From Roseimaritima ulvae (lineage in GTDB: Bacteria > Planctomycetota > Planctomycetia > Pirellulales > Pirellulaceae): 64,000 nt of DNA. This document shows positions 15,503-24,575 of the stretch, one piece after another. Position 1 is the first letter of the stretch, and every line of letters starts with the position of its first letter. The notes under the pieces are model-generated. The model worked only from the letters and a program-made list of their open reading frames with translations. It was not told where the DNA came from and made no database searches. A program made the position numbers and the translations under genes. The stretch spans positions 4,445,404 through 4,509,403 of the forward strand of contig NZ_CP042914.1 of NCBI RefSeq assembly GCF_008065135.1, written 5' to 3'.

Positions 15503-18319
15503 ATGCGCGTGCCTGCTATATTGAGTTGCCTGCTGACTGGGACCCTGTGGATGGCCACCGGCGGTCCACTGGCCGCTCAGCCCGCCGCCCCGCCAGCGGG
15601 CAGTTCCGCCGCTCGGGTGACCGCCGTGGCTGGACAGCCGTTTGGCGTCGCCCGAGTGGAATTGCCGATGTCGCTGACGGAATTTTTGGTCTCTGAGCGG
15701 AAGATCCACGTTACCGACGCGGCGGGCCGAGTCAGTTATCCGGTGTCGCAAGACGTGTTGCCCACGCCGCCCGACGAGGAAACGGTAGAGCCACCGACGC
15801 GGGGCCGGGGCCGTCGACGGTTGCTGCAGCGTTTCGAGTCCGCGTTGCGAAATCTGTCGACCGCGCCGCAGCAGCGTGCTACCGGTCGCGAAGTCTGGTT
15901 CCTGTTCCGCGGTGACGAACCGTTTTCGATTCAACTCAGCGGCGCCTCGAACCTGCGGCTGCAAGTCCAGCCCCAAGCCGACACCAACCGGCACGGCGAT
16001 ATGCTGACCAGCTGGTGGGCCGCGTATTCCAACGCCGCGGTCGAACGGATTGTGGCTGCCGACTATCCGCCGGTAATCGAAACCTACCTGATCTCGATGC
16101 TCAGCCGCCGCCTAAAGCTGCCTTACCCGCAAGCCGCCACGCAGCATTTGAGCGAGCGTGAGAACGAATTAAGTTCGACGCTGGAAATGATCGGCGGGTC
16201 AGAAAAATTGCGAGCCACCGTGCTGCAGTCCGCCGCCGCGCAGGTTCCCGGCGGGCGTCCGCTGGCCAGTTTGCCCGTACCGCCGCCGCCCCGCTGGCAG
16301 CAGGGACCTCAGATCGTGGTTCCCGACGGCATCATGATCGAAGAAACCGCACGTCACGTTCCGCCCGAATGCTTCTATCTGCGGTTCGGCTCCTTCAATA
16401 ACTACCTCTGGTTCCGCGACCTGTCCCAGCTGTACGGCGGCGATATTACGGACATGATCAGCGTCCGCGGAGTCAACGATGGCGGCACGCAGCGAATTGA
16501 AGAACAGCTGTCGATGAAGCTGACCGATCTGTCGCGGTTGCTGGGCGCGACCGTGGTGGAGGACCAAGCGATCATCGGTACGGACTTGTTTCTTTCCGAA
16601 GGCGCTTCGCTGGGCGTGATCATCAAGTCAAAGAATCGGTTCCTGTTGGAAACCTCGATCCGCTCCGAACGAACGTCCCAACAGAAAGCCGTGCCCGACG
16701 CGACGCTGAAAGACGAACAGATCGCCGGTCGTACGGTCAGCCTGTTGTCCACGCCCGACAACCGCTTGCGATCGTTTTTGGCCATCGAGGGAGATTGGTT
16801 TTTTGTCACCAACAGCCGACGGCTGGTCGAACGGTTCTACGCCGTGGCCGATGGAGAAACCTCGCTGGGAGAAACTCTGGAATTCCAACTGGCTCGCCAG
16901 CTGATGCCGGTCGATCGCGAAGATACGTTGTTCGCTTATTTCTCTCCGGCCATGCTCCGCGGCATGGTCGGCCCCAAGTATCAAATCGAACTGCGACGGC
17001 GGCTGCATTCGCACGCGGATATTTCGTTGCTGCGACTGGCCCGGATGGCGGCCGCCGCTGAAAGTCAACCGCTCACGGCCATCGACCAACTGGTGTCCGC
17101 CGGCTATCTGCCGCTGGGCTTTGGCTTGCGTCCCGATGGTAGCGGTCCGCTGGTGATCAGCGACCCGGACAACGAGGGCGCCGAGATGATCGTCGATTCC
17201 CAGCGCGGGGCGCGGGGCAGTTTTCTGCCGATCGCCGATGTAGATCTAGTCAGTGTCACGCAAGAGGAAGCCGACTGGTATCAGCGACGCGCCGAATACT
17301 TCTCGGAGAACTGGCGGCAGATCGATCCGATCATGGTGGGGATCGGCCGCGACATGCGCCCCGACGGTGTCGAACAATTAAAAATCCACGCCGAAGTCGC
17401 TCCCCTGGTCGCCGAAAAATACGGCATGCTGGCTCAACAATTGGGCCCTCCCACCCAGGCGGCCATCCAGTTTGCGCCCGATGATATCGTGGCCGTCCAA
17501 GCGCACGTGGTGTCCGATCAGTTGGGCGGCACGATCCCACCGCATCACTTGTTCGCGGCGATCAAAGACGCTCGGCCTCCCGAACCGGAACAATTCAAGG
17601 GCGTGCTGCGAACCTACGTCGCGCTCCGTGCTCTACCCGGCTATTTGGGCGCCTGGCCGCAACCCGGATTGTTGGATCGCCTCCCTCTGGGACTGGGCCA
17701 AGGCGTCGACGTGGAACCCGGACTGACCCGTCTGTTGGGCGGCCTGTATCGCTTCCAGGGCGGCGACTTCAGCGTGCTGTCGTTCCAGCGGGAAACGTTA
17801 GCCGCCTCCTTGCCGGAAATCGCCGTCGCCGAAACCGACGATCAAGCTCAGGTGCGAATCCATGTAGGCAACCTGGTCGGCAGCCAGTTGGAAGGCTGGT
17901 GTAATGACCAATTGCATGCTCAAGCGGCGGAGCTATCGCAAGCCGGGGCGGAGTTCCTGAATCAGTTAAGTGAGCAATTAAAACTGCAAGAAGACGAAAC
18001 CGATCAGGCCGCACAGTGGTTGTTGGCCGGCGACTTGGTCTGTCCGCTGGGAGGCGATTACGAGCGAATCGAGACGACGCGCGGTAAGCAATGGGTCAGT
18101 TCCCGCTGGGACGACACCACGGCGGCCCCCTTGGCAACCGCGCCGGCGGACTACAAAGCTCCGGTGCTGAAATGGTTTCGCGGTCTAGAGGCCAACCTGA
18201 CTCAGTTTGAAGACCGTTTGGTGGTCGACGCCGTCATCGACACCCAACACGCTCGCCCCGGTCCTCCGCCCCCCCGCACCCAACCCCCAGCCAAAACCAT
18301 CAAACGAGCCGATTTTTAA
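15503..18319 (+). CDS. Large secreted protein of unknown function
   Basis: A 938-aa protein with a Sec signal peptide (MRVPAILSCLLTGTLWMATGGPLAAQ). The mature chain begins with a Pro/Ala-rich segment, then an extended soluble protein without membrane spans or recognised catalytic motifs. Several stretches (for example RSFLAIEGDWFFVTNSRRLVERF) resemble DUF3352-like bacterial proteins, but this is not secure. The C-terminus is Pro-rich (PGPPPPRTQPPAK). The start is the ATG at 15503 with GGAG 7 nt before it; a TTG immediately upstream is also open. It is monocistronic and followed by a REP and a MITE-like element. Confidence 0.75.
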   Translation: MRVPAILSCLLTGTLWMATGGPLAAQPAAPPAGSSAARVTAVAGQPFGVARVELPMSLTEFLVSERKIHVTDAAGRVSYPVSQDVLPTPPDEETVEPPTRGRGRRRLLQRFESALRNLSTAPQQRATGREVWFLFRGDEPFSIQLSGASNLRLQVQPQADTNRHGDMLTSWWAAYSNAAVERIVAADYPPVIETYLISMLSRRLKLPYPQAATQHLSERENELSSTLEMIGGSEKLRATVLQSAAAQVPGGRPLASLPVPPPPRWQQGPQIVVPDGIMIEETARHVPPECFYLRFGSFNNYLWFRDLSQLYGGDITDMISVRGVNDGGTQRIEEQLSMKLTDLSRLLGATVVEDQAIIGTDLFLSEGASLGVIIKSKNRFLLETSIRSERTSQQKAVPDATLKDEQIAGRTVSLLSTPDNRLRSFLAIEGDWFFVTNSRRLVERFYAVADGETSLGETLEFQLARQLMPVDREDTLFAYFSPAMLRGMVGPKYQIELRRRLHSHADISLLRLARMAAAAESQPLTAIDQLVSAGYLPLGFGLRPDGSGPLVISDPDNEGAEMIVDSQRGARGSFLPIADVDLVSVTQEEADWYQRRAEYFSENWRQIDPIMVGIGRDMRPDGVEQLKIHAEVAPLVAEKYGMLAQQLGPPTQAAIQFAPDDIVAVQAHVVSDQLGGTIPPHHLFAAIKDARPPEPEQFKGVLRTYVALRALPGYLGAWPQPGLLDRLPLGLGQGVDVEPGLTRLLGGLYRFQGGDFSVLSFQRETLAASLPEIAVAETDDQAQVRIHVGNLVGSQLEGWCNDQLHAQAAELSQAGAEFLNQLSEQLKLQEDETDQAAQWLLAGDLVCPLGGDYERIETTRGKQWVSSRWDDTTAAPLATAPADYKAPVLKWFRGLEANLTQFEDRLVVDAVIDTQHARPGPPPPRTQPPAKTIKRADF

Positions 18320-18333
18320 CGGGACAACCTTCC

Positions 18334-18352
18334 GTAGCATGGGCCCCCGGCC
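18334..18352 (+). repeat. GTAGCATGGGCCCC REP-like element abutting the MITE
   Basis: GTAGCATGGGCCCCCGGCC, the second REP-like family (see 7042-7213). It sits directly against the left end of the 225-bp element at 18354, suggesting that element inserted in or beside a REP. Confidence 0.6.
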
Positions 18353-18353
18353 T

Positions 18354-18578
18354 GGCCTGATAAAAATGATTGCGTGGTGGTTGTCTAGGCGGTTTAGAAA
18401 CGTCTGGGCGACACGTGTCCCCCCTCCCCCAAAATGGTCGCGTCAGAGGTCTCCATCTCAATCGTTGTGACCGCGACCGTTTTGGGGGAGGGGGGACCGG
18501 AATTCGCTCGCGTACCCACGATAAAGCCAGATTGGTTCGGGGCGACCACGACAAAGGGTTACGGATTTTTACCAGGCC
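18354..18578 (+). mobile_element. 225-bp MITE-like element, copy 1
   Basis: Ends in imperfect 14-bp terminal inverted repeats (GGCCTGATAAAAAT at the left; ATTTTTACCAGGCC at the right, one mismatch). Inside is a long hairpin: CCCCCCTCCCCCAAAA-T-GGTCGCG pairs with CGCGACC-G-TTTTGGGGGAGGGGGG around a loop of roughly 30 nt. An apparently identical copy lies in the opposite orientation at 24202-24426, and a decayed fragment at 32766-32818. It carries no gene of its own; frames through it are artefacts. No clear target duplication was seen. Confidence 0.8.
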
Positions 18579-18654
18579 ACCCCCGGCCCGTGCCGTCAAT
18601 AAACCGGTCCTGGATGTCGAACGTAACCCGTCGTTCTCCACAGCCCTGCGAGAA

Positions 18655-18692
18655 TGCAAATTGCAAATTGCAAATTGCAACGTGCAAATTGC
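18655..18692. repeat. Heptanucleotide tandem repeat (TGCAAAT)n
   Basis: Five successive 7-bp units of TGCAAAT, one with two changes (TGCAACG), then a partial unit. It lies in the 656-bp gene-free gap before the MscS gene, which otherwise holds the MITE-like element and REPs. Confidence 0.85.
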
Positions 18693-18827
18693 TAGGAAGT
18701 CACAGCCCTTTTGCACTTTTCATTGCCCAATTTAACTTCTGCAATTCCTTCCCCCCGCGAGCCAATTTCGGGACCGGTGCCCCCCTGCAAGTTCCCCAGT
18801 CAACTAGCCGGCAGGCATTCTCGGCCG

Positions 18828-18850
18828 CACGGGCCAGGGGCCCATGCTAC
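18828..18850 (-). repeat. GTAGCATGGGCC REP-like element
   Basis: On the minus strand, GTAGCATGGGCC-CCT-GGCCCGTG: a GTAG foot and an 8-bp stem with one G-T pair. It is the cleanest copy of the second REP-like family in this window. Confidence 0.65.
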
Positions 18851-18975
18851 TGACGTTCGGCCGGCAAATCTATCTTCCCTTAATGGCCACGGAATTGGTA
18901 TTCAGGCGGCACACTAGAAGGATTCCGCGGCGTTGGCTGCGGTTGAAATGGTTTACCTGGGGAAGGATCCCGTAA

Positions 18976-19956
18976 ATGCCCGGCACCGTGGACGCTACGA
19001 ACACCTCTGATATCTCAACCACCGATTCAGGCGCGAACTCCGATTCGGCGGCTTTCGATCTGATGGCCGAACTGAACAACCTGCGGCAGTTGGACGCCGA
19101 TCAGATCCATACCGCGGTAACCCAGTACGTGCTGCCCGCGCTGGCTGCCTTGGCGGTCATCTTGGTGGGCTACTTTGTCGCCAAATTCCTGTCTCGCATC
19201 GTTAGTGCTCCGGTCATTAAACGCGTGGACGAAACACTGGGAAAGTTCGTCGGCAAGTTTACGTTCTATGGCATCTTGGCCGGCATCTCCCTGGCGACGC
19301 TCTCCAAAATCGGAGCTCCCGTGGGTGGCTTGGCAGCCTTGGTAGCCGCGACTGGCTTCGCCGTGGGCTTGGCCTTTCAGGGGACGCTGAGCAACTTTGC
19401 ATCGGGAGTGCTATTGCTGGTCTTTCGCCCCTTTAAAGTCGGCGACGTGGTCAACGCCGGAGGCATCATGGGCAAAGTAAACGAGATCGACCTGTTCACC
19501 GTGACCCTCGACACACCGGACAATCGCCGCATCATCGTTCCCAACAGTTCGATCTCCGGCGGCACCATCGAAAACATTTCGTTTCACAAACATCGTCGGG
19601 TCGAAGTCCTGGTGGGCGTGGAGTATGCGGCCAGCATCGACGAGACGCGGCGGGTGCTGACCGAAGCCGCCGAAGCGATGCGTCCCCATTTGGTCGACGG
19701 CCCGTCACGAGGCTACGCGGTGATCCTGGACAATCTGGGAGCCAGCAGTGTGGACTGGAAGGTCCGCTTCTGGGCTCACAGCAGCGAATTCTTCGACGTC
19801 AAAGAACAGCTGACCGGGCAGATCAAGCAGCGGCTCGATCAAGCCGAAATTGGAATTCCGTTTCCGCAGATGGACGTGCACGTCACGGGCATGGACGCGG
19901 CGGCCACTCCGCAGCGGATCAAGCCGCGCCCCCGAGCCGGCCGGCAGGTGGCGTAG
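18976..19956 (+). CDS. Small-conductance mechanosensitive channel, MscS family
   Basis: A 326-aa inner-membrane channel that opens under membrane tension to relieve osmotic downshock. After an acidic Ser/Thr-rich N-tail (about residues 1-40) come hydrophobic helices at about 50-70 and 90-115. The pore helix block GFAVGLAFQGTLSNFASGVLLL (about 125-146) leads into the beta domain RPFKVGDVVNAGGIMGKVNEIDLF and PNSSISGGTIENIS. The length and motif order match the basic MscS type. The tail ends in a basic stretch. The ATG at 18976 is the first usable start; it is monocistronic. Confidence 0.93.
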   Translation: MPGTVDATNTSDISTTDSGANSDSAAFDLMAELNNLRQLDADQIHTAVTQYVLPALAALAVILVGYFVAKFLSRIVSAPVIKRVDETLGKFVGKFTFYGILAGISLATLSKIGAPVGGLAALVAATGFAVGLAFQGTLSNFASGVLLLVFRPFKVGDVVNAGGIMGKVNEIDLFTVTLDTPDNRRIIVPNSSISGGTIENISFHKHRRVEVLVGVEYAASIDETRRVLTEAAEAMRPHLVDGPSRGYAVILDNLGASSVDWKVRFWAHSSEFFDVKEQLTGQIKQRLDQAEIGIPFPQMDVHVTGMDAAATPQRIKPRPRAGRQVA

Positions 19957-19963
19957 GGGATTT

Positions 19964-19984
19964 GAGACTTGAGACTCGAGACTC
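19964..19984. repeat. Heptanucleotide tandem repeat (GAGACTY)n
   Basis: Three units, GAGACTT, GAGACTC, GAGACTC, starting 8 bp after the MscS stop. A looser repeat (CCCTCTGGTCC) follows. It has the same 7-bp period as the repeat at 18655, on the other side of the MscS gene. Confidence 0.7.
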
Positions 19985-20234
19985 CGTCCCTCTGGTCCTT
20001 TCTTCCCTCTGGTCCCTTCCTGCCTCCTCTACCAATTTTGCGGCTTACTGAACACGGGCTAACTTTACGGGCCCGCCCTGGGCGATTAGGTAAAGCGTGA
20101 CCGTTGTGGCAGTCCAGTACCGCTGGCAGAAATTCCCGTGGTTGGTTTTTTGCTTCCCTCGTGGTCACGATGCGCAACAATGGTAATAGCCCCCCGTTGT
20201 GCTTTTCCTTCCCTCTCATCCCACGAGACGCGTG

Positions 20235-21410
20235 ATGATCGTTCGTCGCCTAGGCCCACTGCAAATGGTGGCCCTCGCAAGCCTCTTGTCCGCGACGCTA
20301 GGTCTGCCCGCCTACGCACAACCGCCGGTCTTCGGACAGGTACCGGCTGCGGATCAAAGCGCCGCACCGGCTCAATCCGAGGCCGCTCGGCGACAACAGG
20401 CTGAACGGGAACGCTTGTATGAAGAGCTGGCCGGCGAAGTGGCGGCGATCGAGCGGATGGGGAATCTGGTCAAACGCGTGGCGCGACTGGTTCGGCCCAA
20501 CGTGGTCCACATCGAAGCCCACAAGACCGAACAGACGCGGGGCCGTCAGGAGTCTTTCGAGGAAGCGGGTTCGGGCGTCATCGTTTCCGTCGACCAGCGA
20601 CTGTGGGTGCTAACCAACCGCCACGTCATCAACGGCGCCGGTCCGGCTCAGATCGCGCTGCGGTTGAGCGATGGGCGTGAGATCCGTCCGATGCAAATCA
20701 TTTCCGACCCCAACACAGACATCGCGGTGATCCAAGTCCGCGACGATAACCTGTCCCCAGCCCGCTTGGGCGACAGCAGTCGCGCCGAAATCGGGGACTT
20801 TGTGCTGGCCATCGGCAGCCCCTTTGGGCTCAGCCATTCCGTCACCTTCGGGATCCTCAGCGCCAAAGGCCGCCGCGACCTGTCGCTGGGTGATGAAAAG
20901 ATCGAGCTGCAGGACTTCTTCCAGACCGACGCCGCCATCAACCCTGGCAACAGTGGAGGCCCGCTGCTGAATCTGCGGGGGGAAGTCGTGGCCCTGAACA
21001 CAGCCATCGCCAGCAGCAGCGGTGGCAGCGAAGGCATCGGTTTTGCCATCCCGATCAACATGGCCATGCACGTCGCCAAGCAACTGGTCCGTCATGGTCG
21101 CCTGCAACGGGCGTACCTGGGCGTCACGTTGGACCCCGACTATTCGGCCGCTGACGCACTCCGCGACGGTATCGGGGCGCCCGGCGGGGCGCTGGTCAAA
21201 GCCATCCGCCCAGGGTCGCCGGCCGAAGCCGCCAAGATTCGTCGCGGCGATGTGATCGTGAACTTTAATGGCCTGCCCGTGGACAACGACGACCACCTGG
21301 TGGCTCAGGTCGGCTTGACGCCGGTAGGAACCGAAGTCCCCGTGGTCATCTTCCGCGAAGGCCACCAGTACCAAACCAAAGTCACCGTCACGCAACTGCC
21401 CCAGCCGTAG
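20235..21410 (+). CDS. HtrA/Deg-family trypsin-like serine protease with PDZ domain
   Basis: A 391-aa exported protease for periplasmic protein quality control. The signal peptide is MIVRRLGPLQMVALASLLSA (continuing LGLPAYAQ). After a charged linker comes the S1C protease domain with a complete triad: His130 in TNRHVING, Asp162 in NTDIAVI, Ser240 in NPGNSGGPLL. A single PDZ domain covers about residues 290-391 (YLGVTLDPDY, GGALVKAIRPGSPAEAAKIRRGDVI). The in-frame ATG at 20199 is rejected because it precedes the signal peptide. The product lacks a second PDZ, so it is DegS-like in layout but has a cleavable signal. A REP cluster lies just past the stop. Confidence 0.93.
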   Translation: MIVRRLGPLQMVALASLLSATLGLPAYAQPPVFGQVPAADQSAAPAQSEAARRQQAERERLYEELAGEVAAIERMGNLVKRVARLVRPNVVHIEAHKTEQTRGRQESFEEAGSGVIVSVDQRLWVLTNRHVINGAGPAQIALRLSDGREIRPMQIISDPNTDIAVIQVRDDNLSPARLGDSSRAEIGDFVLAIGSPFGLSHSVTFGILSAKGRRDLSLGDEKIELQDFFQTDAAINPGNSGGPLLNLRGEVVALNTAIASSSGGSEGIGFAIPINMAMHVAKQLVRHGRLQRAYLGVTLDPDYSAADALRDGIGAPGGALVKAIRPGSPAEAAKIRRGDVIVNFNGLPVDNDDHLVAQVGLTPVGTEVPVVIFREGHQYQTKVTVTQLPQP

Positions 21411-21424
21411 CGAACGAACGCTCC

Positions 21425-21533
21425 GTAGCTACGCTCGCCAGAGCGTGGGGACCGGCGCCGGGCGCACGACAGGGCACCCACCGCGAACGCGACGGTAGCT
21501 ACGGTCCGACCACCGTCTGGCGACGGTAGCTAC
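21425..21533. repeat. REP cluster between htrA-like gene and typA
   Basis: A forward REP at 21425-21448 (stem ACGCTC/GAGCGT, loop GCCA), a decayed inverted copy around 21478-21502, and an intact inverted REP ending at 21533 (ACCGTC-TGGC-GACGGT-AGCTAC). The internal spacer shares the GGGGACCGGCGCCGG block of the array at 1-780, so this is a one-and-a-half-unit BIME. It lies between two convergent genes. Confidence 0.85.
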
Positions 21534-21544
21534 GGCGGCTCCGC

Positions 21545-23362
21545 TTAGGCGTTGGCCATGCGGCGGCCGCTGCGGCGGCGCTCGTTTTCTTTCAAGCGGA
21601 TTTTGCGAAGACGAATCTTCGTGGGCGTGATCTCGACCAACTCGTCGTCTTCGATGTATTCCAGTGCCGCTTCCAGCGACAAGTCGCGTGGCGGCTTGAG
21701 GATCACGTTTTCGTCGCTGCCGCTGGCACGCATGTTGGTCAGTTTCTTCTCGCGGCAAGGATTGACCGTCATGTCGTTGTCCCGCGCGTTTTCACCAACG
21801 ATCATGCCTTCGTAAATCTCTTCGCCTGGACCCACGAAGAAGTCGCTGCGTTCCTGCAACGCGAACAACGCAAAGGGCATGGCCTTGCCGGACACCATCG
21901 AGACCAGCACGCCATTGCTGCGACGCGGCACATCGCCTTCGACGGGCTGGTAGCTGTGGAAGCGGTTGTGGATGATCGCGGTGCCGCGGGTCATGTTTAA
22001 CAACCGGGTTCGCAAACCAATCAGACCGCGAGCGGGAATCAAAAACCGCAGCAGACTGTAGTCACCACGCTGCTGCATTTCTTCTAATTGCCCGCGGCGC
22101 AAACCCACCAGCTCCATCACCGGACCCATATTGTCGGTGGGAACTTCGACGTTCAGAACTTCGAAGGGTTCATGCGTTTTGCCGCCGACGTCTTTGAAGA
22201 TCACGCGCGGCTTGCCTACGCTCAGCTCAAAACCTTCGCGACGCATGGTCTCAATCAGAATCGCCAAGTGCAACACGCCACGGCCGCGGACGGCGTACGC
22301 TTCGGTGCCCTCGACCATTTCGACTCGCAGCGCAACGTTGCGTTCCAATTCCTTCATCAGCCGACCTTTCAGCTGACGCGTGGTCACGTATTTACCTTCG
22401 CGGCCAACCAGCGGCGAGGAGTTGACGCTGAACACCATTTCCAGCGTCGGCTCGTCGACTGTCAGCCGCGGCAGGGCGTTGGGGTTGTCGACCGCGGCGA
22501 CCGTATCGCCGATCTCGACCTCGGCAAGTCCCTCGATGGCCACGATATCCCCGGCGGTGGCCTGGTCGGTGGCCGTGCGGCCGAGATTGTCGAAGGTGTA
22601 TAAGCCGGCGATTTTAGTGGTTTCCGAACCGTTCGCCTGGTGCAGCTGGATCGTTTGGTTGGGTTCGATGGTGCCTGCCCGAATCCGACCCACGGCAATT
22701 CGACCAACGTATTCGGACCAGTCGAGCGTGGTCACCAACATTTGCAGCGGAGCATCGGGATCGACTTCGGGGCCCGGCAGAGTGTCGACCAACAGGTCCA
22801 GCAGAGGCCGCATGTCGGTTCCGGGCGTGGCCGGGTCGAGCGTGGCAAAGCCTTCTTTGGCGGAGGTGTAAACGTAGCGGACGTCGTCCAGCTGTTCTTC
22901 GCCGCCCAGGTCGGCCAGCAATTCCAGGGCCTCGTCCAGAGCTTCGGTGGGCCGTCCGTCGGGACGATCGACTTTGTTGACCACCACAATCGGTTTGATG
23001 CCGGCCTCCAAGGCTTTTTCGAGCACAAACCGGGTCTGGGGCATCGGGCCTTCGGCGGCATCGACCAGCACCAGGGCCCCGTCGGCCATCTGCACGACCC
23101 GCTCGACCTCGCCGCCAAAATCGGCGTGACCAGGGGTGTCGATGATATTAATTTTGACCCCGCGATACGGCAGGGCGATGTTTTTGGAAAGGATCGTGAT
23201 CCCGCGTTCGCGTTCCAGGTCGTTCGAATCCAAGATCCGCTCGCCCTTCAGCTGGGTATCACGAAACTGCCCACTCTGCCGCAGCAGACAGTCGACCAGG
23301 GTGGTTTTGCCGTGGTCGACGTGGGCAATGATGACGATGTTTCGAATGTCGTCGCGACGCAT
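21545..23362 (-). CDS. typA: Ribosome-associated translational GTPase TypA/BipA
   Basis: A 605-aa translation-factor GTPase acting on the 50S subunit or ribosome under stress. G motifs: G1 AHVDHGKTTL (about residues 13-22), G2/G3 region RERGITILSK and DTPGHADFGGE, G4 NKVDRPDG, G5 TSAKEGFA. Domain II, the EF-G-like domains III and V and the BipA-specific C-terminal region follow (RLLNMTRGTAIIHNRFHSYQP). The length is normal. The basic tail (LKENERRRSGRRMANA) is as expected. It is a single gene, convergent with the protease gene. Confidence 0.96.
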   Translation of the reverse strand: MRRDDIRNIVIIAHVDHGKTTLVDCLLRQSGQFRDTQLKGERILDSNDLERERGITILSKNIALPYRGVKINIIDTPGHADFGGEVERVVQMADGALVLVDAAEGPMPQTRFVLEKALEAGIKPIVVVNKVDRPDGRPTEALDEALELLADLGGEEQLDDVRYVYTSAKEGFATLDPATPGTDMRPLLDLLVDTLPGPEVDPDAPLQMLVTTLDWSEYVGRIAVGRIRAGTIEPNQTIQLHQANGSETTKIAGLYTFDNLGRTATDQATAGDIVAIEGLAEVEIGDTVAAVDNPNALPRLTVDEPTLEMVFSVNSSPLVGREGKYVTTRQLKGRLMKELERNVALRVEMVEGTEAYAVRGRGVLHLAILIETMRREGFELSVGKPRVIFKDVGGKTHEPFEVLNVEVPTDNMGPVMELVGLRRGQLEEMQQRGDYSLLRFLIPARGLIGLRTRLLNMTRGTAIIHNRFHSYQPVEGDVPRRSNGVLVSMVSGKAMPFALFALQERSDFFVGPGEEIYEGMIVGENARDNDMTVNPCREKKLTNMRASGSDENVILKPPRDLSLEAALEYIEDDELVEITPTKIRLRKIRLKENERRRSGRRMANA

Positions 23363-23476
23363 ACTTAGTGCTACTTCAGAAATGGAGGGTTCTGGATTCG
23401 GTGGCGAATCCGGGTTGCCTGTTCAGCAGCACGCTCGCTCCGGAGAAACGTTTTAGTTTTAATCGAGAGTTTGCGA

Positions 23477-24025
23477 TCAGTGCTGGTGATGGGTGATCTC
23501 GGCCTTGGCCGTTTCGTCGCCGGCTTCGGCTACGATTTCCACCTTCACGCCCGCATCATGATCCGCGGTCATCTTTACATGACTGAATAACGCAGGGTCG
23601 CTCAATCGCCAAGCCCCTGTCCCCAAATCTTCGGCGGCGGTGAAGCTGTAGGGATCCAACTGGTCGTCACCAACCTGCACGTGCATCGCCACCGCCGTGA
23701 CCTGCTCGGCCGCCTCCGGTACAAACACCTGCAGCTCCTTGCCTTCATCCAAGATCACCCATTCGACCTTGATGTCGCCGGGCTGCAGGTTGGCAAAGTG
23801 GCCGCCGTTGGGGCCCAAGTGATGCGAGGCGTGGTCGTGGCCGTCATGGTCGTGCCCATCGTGGTCGTGATCGTCGTGATCATGTTCGGCCGGCGTGTCG
23901 CCATCGGGCACGGGGGTATCCACCTCGTTAGAGCCGCAACCGCTCAAAGTGAGCGACACGAGCGCCACCAAAACCGCCAAACCGCCGCACCAATGGAAGT
24001 GTGTCAATCGTTGAACCATGCTCAT
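23477..24025 (-). CDS. Histidine-rich lipoprotein, probable metal-binding
   Basis: 182 aa. Signal peptide with lipobox LSGC (Cys about residue 30), then a strikingly His/Asp-rich segment of repeated HDHDGHDH-type units (about residues 44-68), followed by a compact domain (GPNGGHFANLQPGDIKVEWV) and a His-ending C-terminus (THHQH). The His/Asp run suggests Zn, Ni or Cu binding at the cell surface. Similar domains occur with heavy-metal transport genes, but none lie nearby. The first ATG (24025) has GGAG 5 nt upstream. It lies upstream of typA on the same strand with a 114-bp gap. Confidence 0.75.
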   Translation of the reverse strand: MSMVQRLTHFHWCGGLAVLVALVSLTLSGCGSNEVDTPVPDGDTPAEHDHDDHDHDGHDHDGHDHASHHLGPNGGHFANLQPGDIKVEWVILDEGKELQVFVPEAAEQVTAVAMHVQVGDDQLDPYSFTAAEDLGTGAWRLSDPALFSHVKMTADHDAGVKVEIVAEAGDETAKAEITHHQH

Positions 24026-24201
24026 CCGAACTCCGTGTGTAAATCAAGACTCTATTAGAAACCGAAAACCTTCCGCTCGGCCAATCAAAGCGGCGGCGTT
24101 CATTCTACGCACAGCCTGGAAAATGCGTAGGGCAAATGAGATGCCTGACTCAATATCATTGAATTGTCACACGGCCCGCCTCACCCTCCCCCCCCCGGGC
24201 T

Positions 24202-24426
24202 GGCCTGGTAAAAATCCGTAACCCTTTGTCGTGGTCGCCCCGAACCAATCTGGCTTTATCGTGGGTACGCGAGCGAATTCCGGTCCCCCCTCCCCCAAAA
24301 CGGTCGCGGTCACAACGATTGAGATGGAGACCTCTGACGCGACCATTTTGGGGGAGGGGGGACACGTGTCGCCCAGACGTTTCTAAACCGCCTAGACAAC
24401 CACCACGCAATCATTTTTATCAGGCC
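24202..24426 (-). mobile_element. 225-bp MITE-like element, copy 2 (inverted)
   Basis: By eye, the reverse complement is identical to 18354-18578, with the same terminal inverted repeats and the same internal G-run/C-run hairpin. Flanks differ from copy 1 except for a shared ACCCCCGG next to one end, which may be target preference. The two copies lie 5.8 kb apart in opposite directions, bracketing the MscS, protease, typA and lipoprotein genes. Confidence 0.8.
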
Positions 24427-24435
24427 ACCCCCGGG

Positions 24436-24575
24436 CATTGGTATCTACACCAGTTTGCACCACCCCATTTCACCCTCCCTCCGGGACGTGAAAAGTATTA
24501 CTGTAGCATTGGACCTTGGGGCCGCTTGCTTAACCCTCCTTTTTAAGGAGGGTCGAGCCTTAGCGAGGGGAGGTT
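24436..24575. repeat. Composite hairpin-rich intergenic repeat, copy C (inverted)
   Basis: The reverse complement matches 3137-3268: the TTCACGTCCC-GGAGGGTGAAA block, the CAAGCGGCCCCAAGGTCC block, the GGTGTAGATACCAATG end, and the CTCCTTTTTAAGGAG hairpin. The rest of this 1034-bp gap (24026-25059) holds MITE copy 2, then about 430 bp (24576-25004) without a convincing gene, probably the nqr leader and promoter. Confidence 0.82.

Noticed and set aside
18370-18735. 121-aa frame whose first part is also found on the minus strand at 24156-24410
   Set aside because: The shared peptide comes from the two identical 225-bp elements, which have terminal repeats and a hairpin; it does not look like a protein and diverges at the element end.
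22088-23368. Long plus-strand frames opposite typA (171, 163 and 242 aa)
   Set aside because: They are antisense shadows of a certain typA gene in GC-rich codons.
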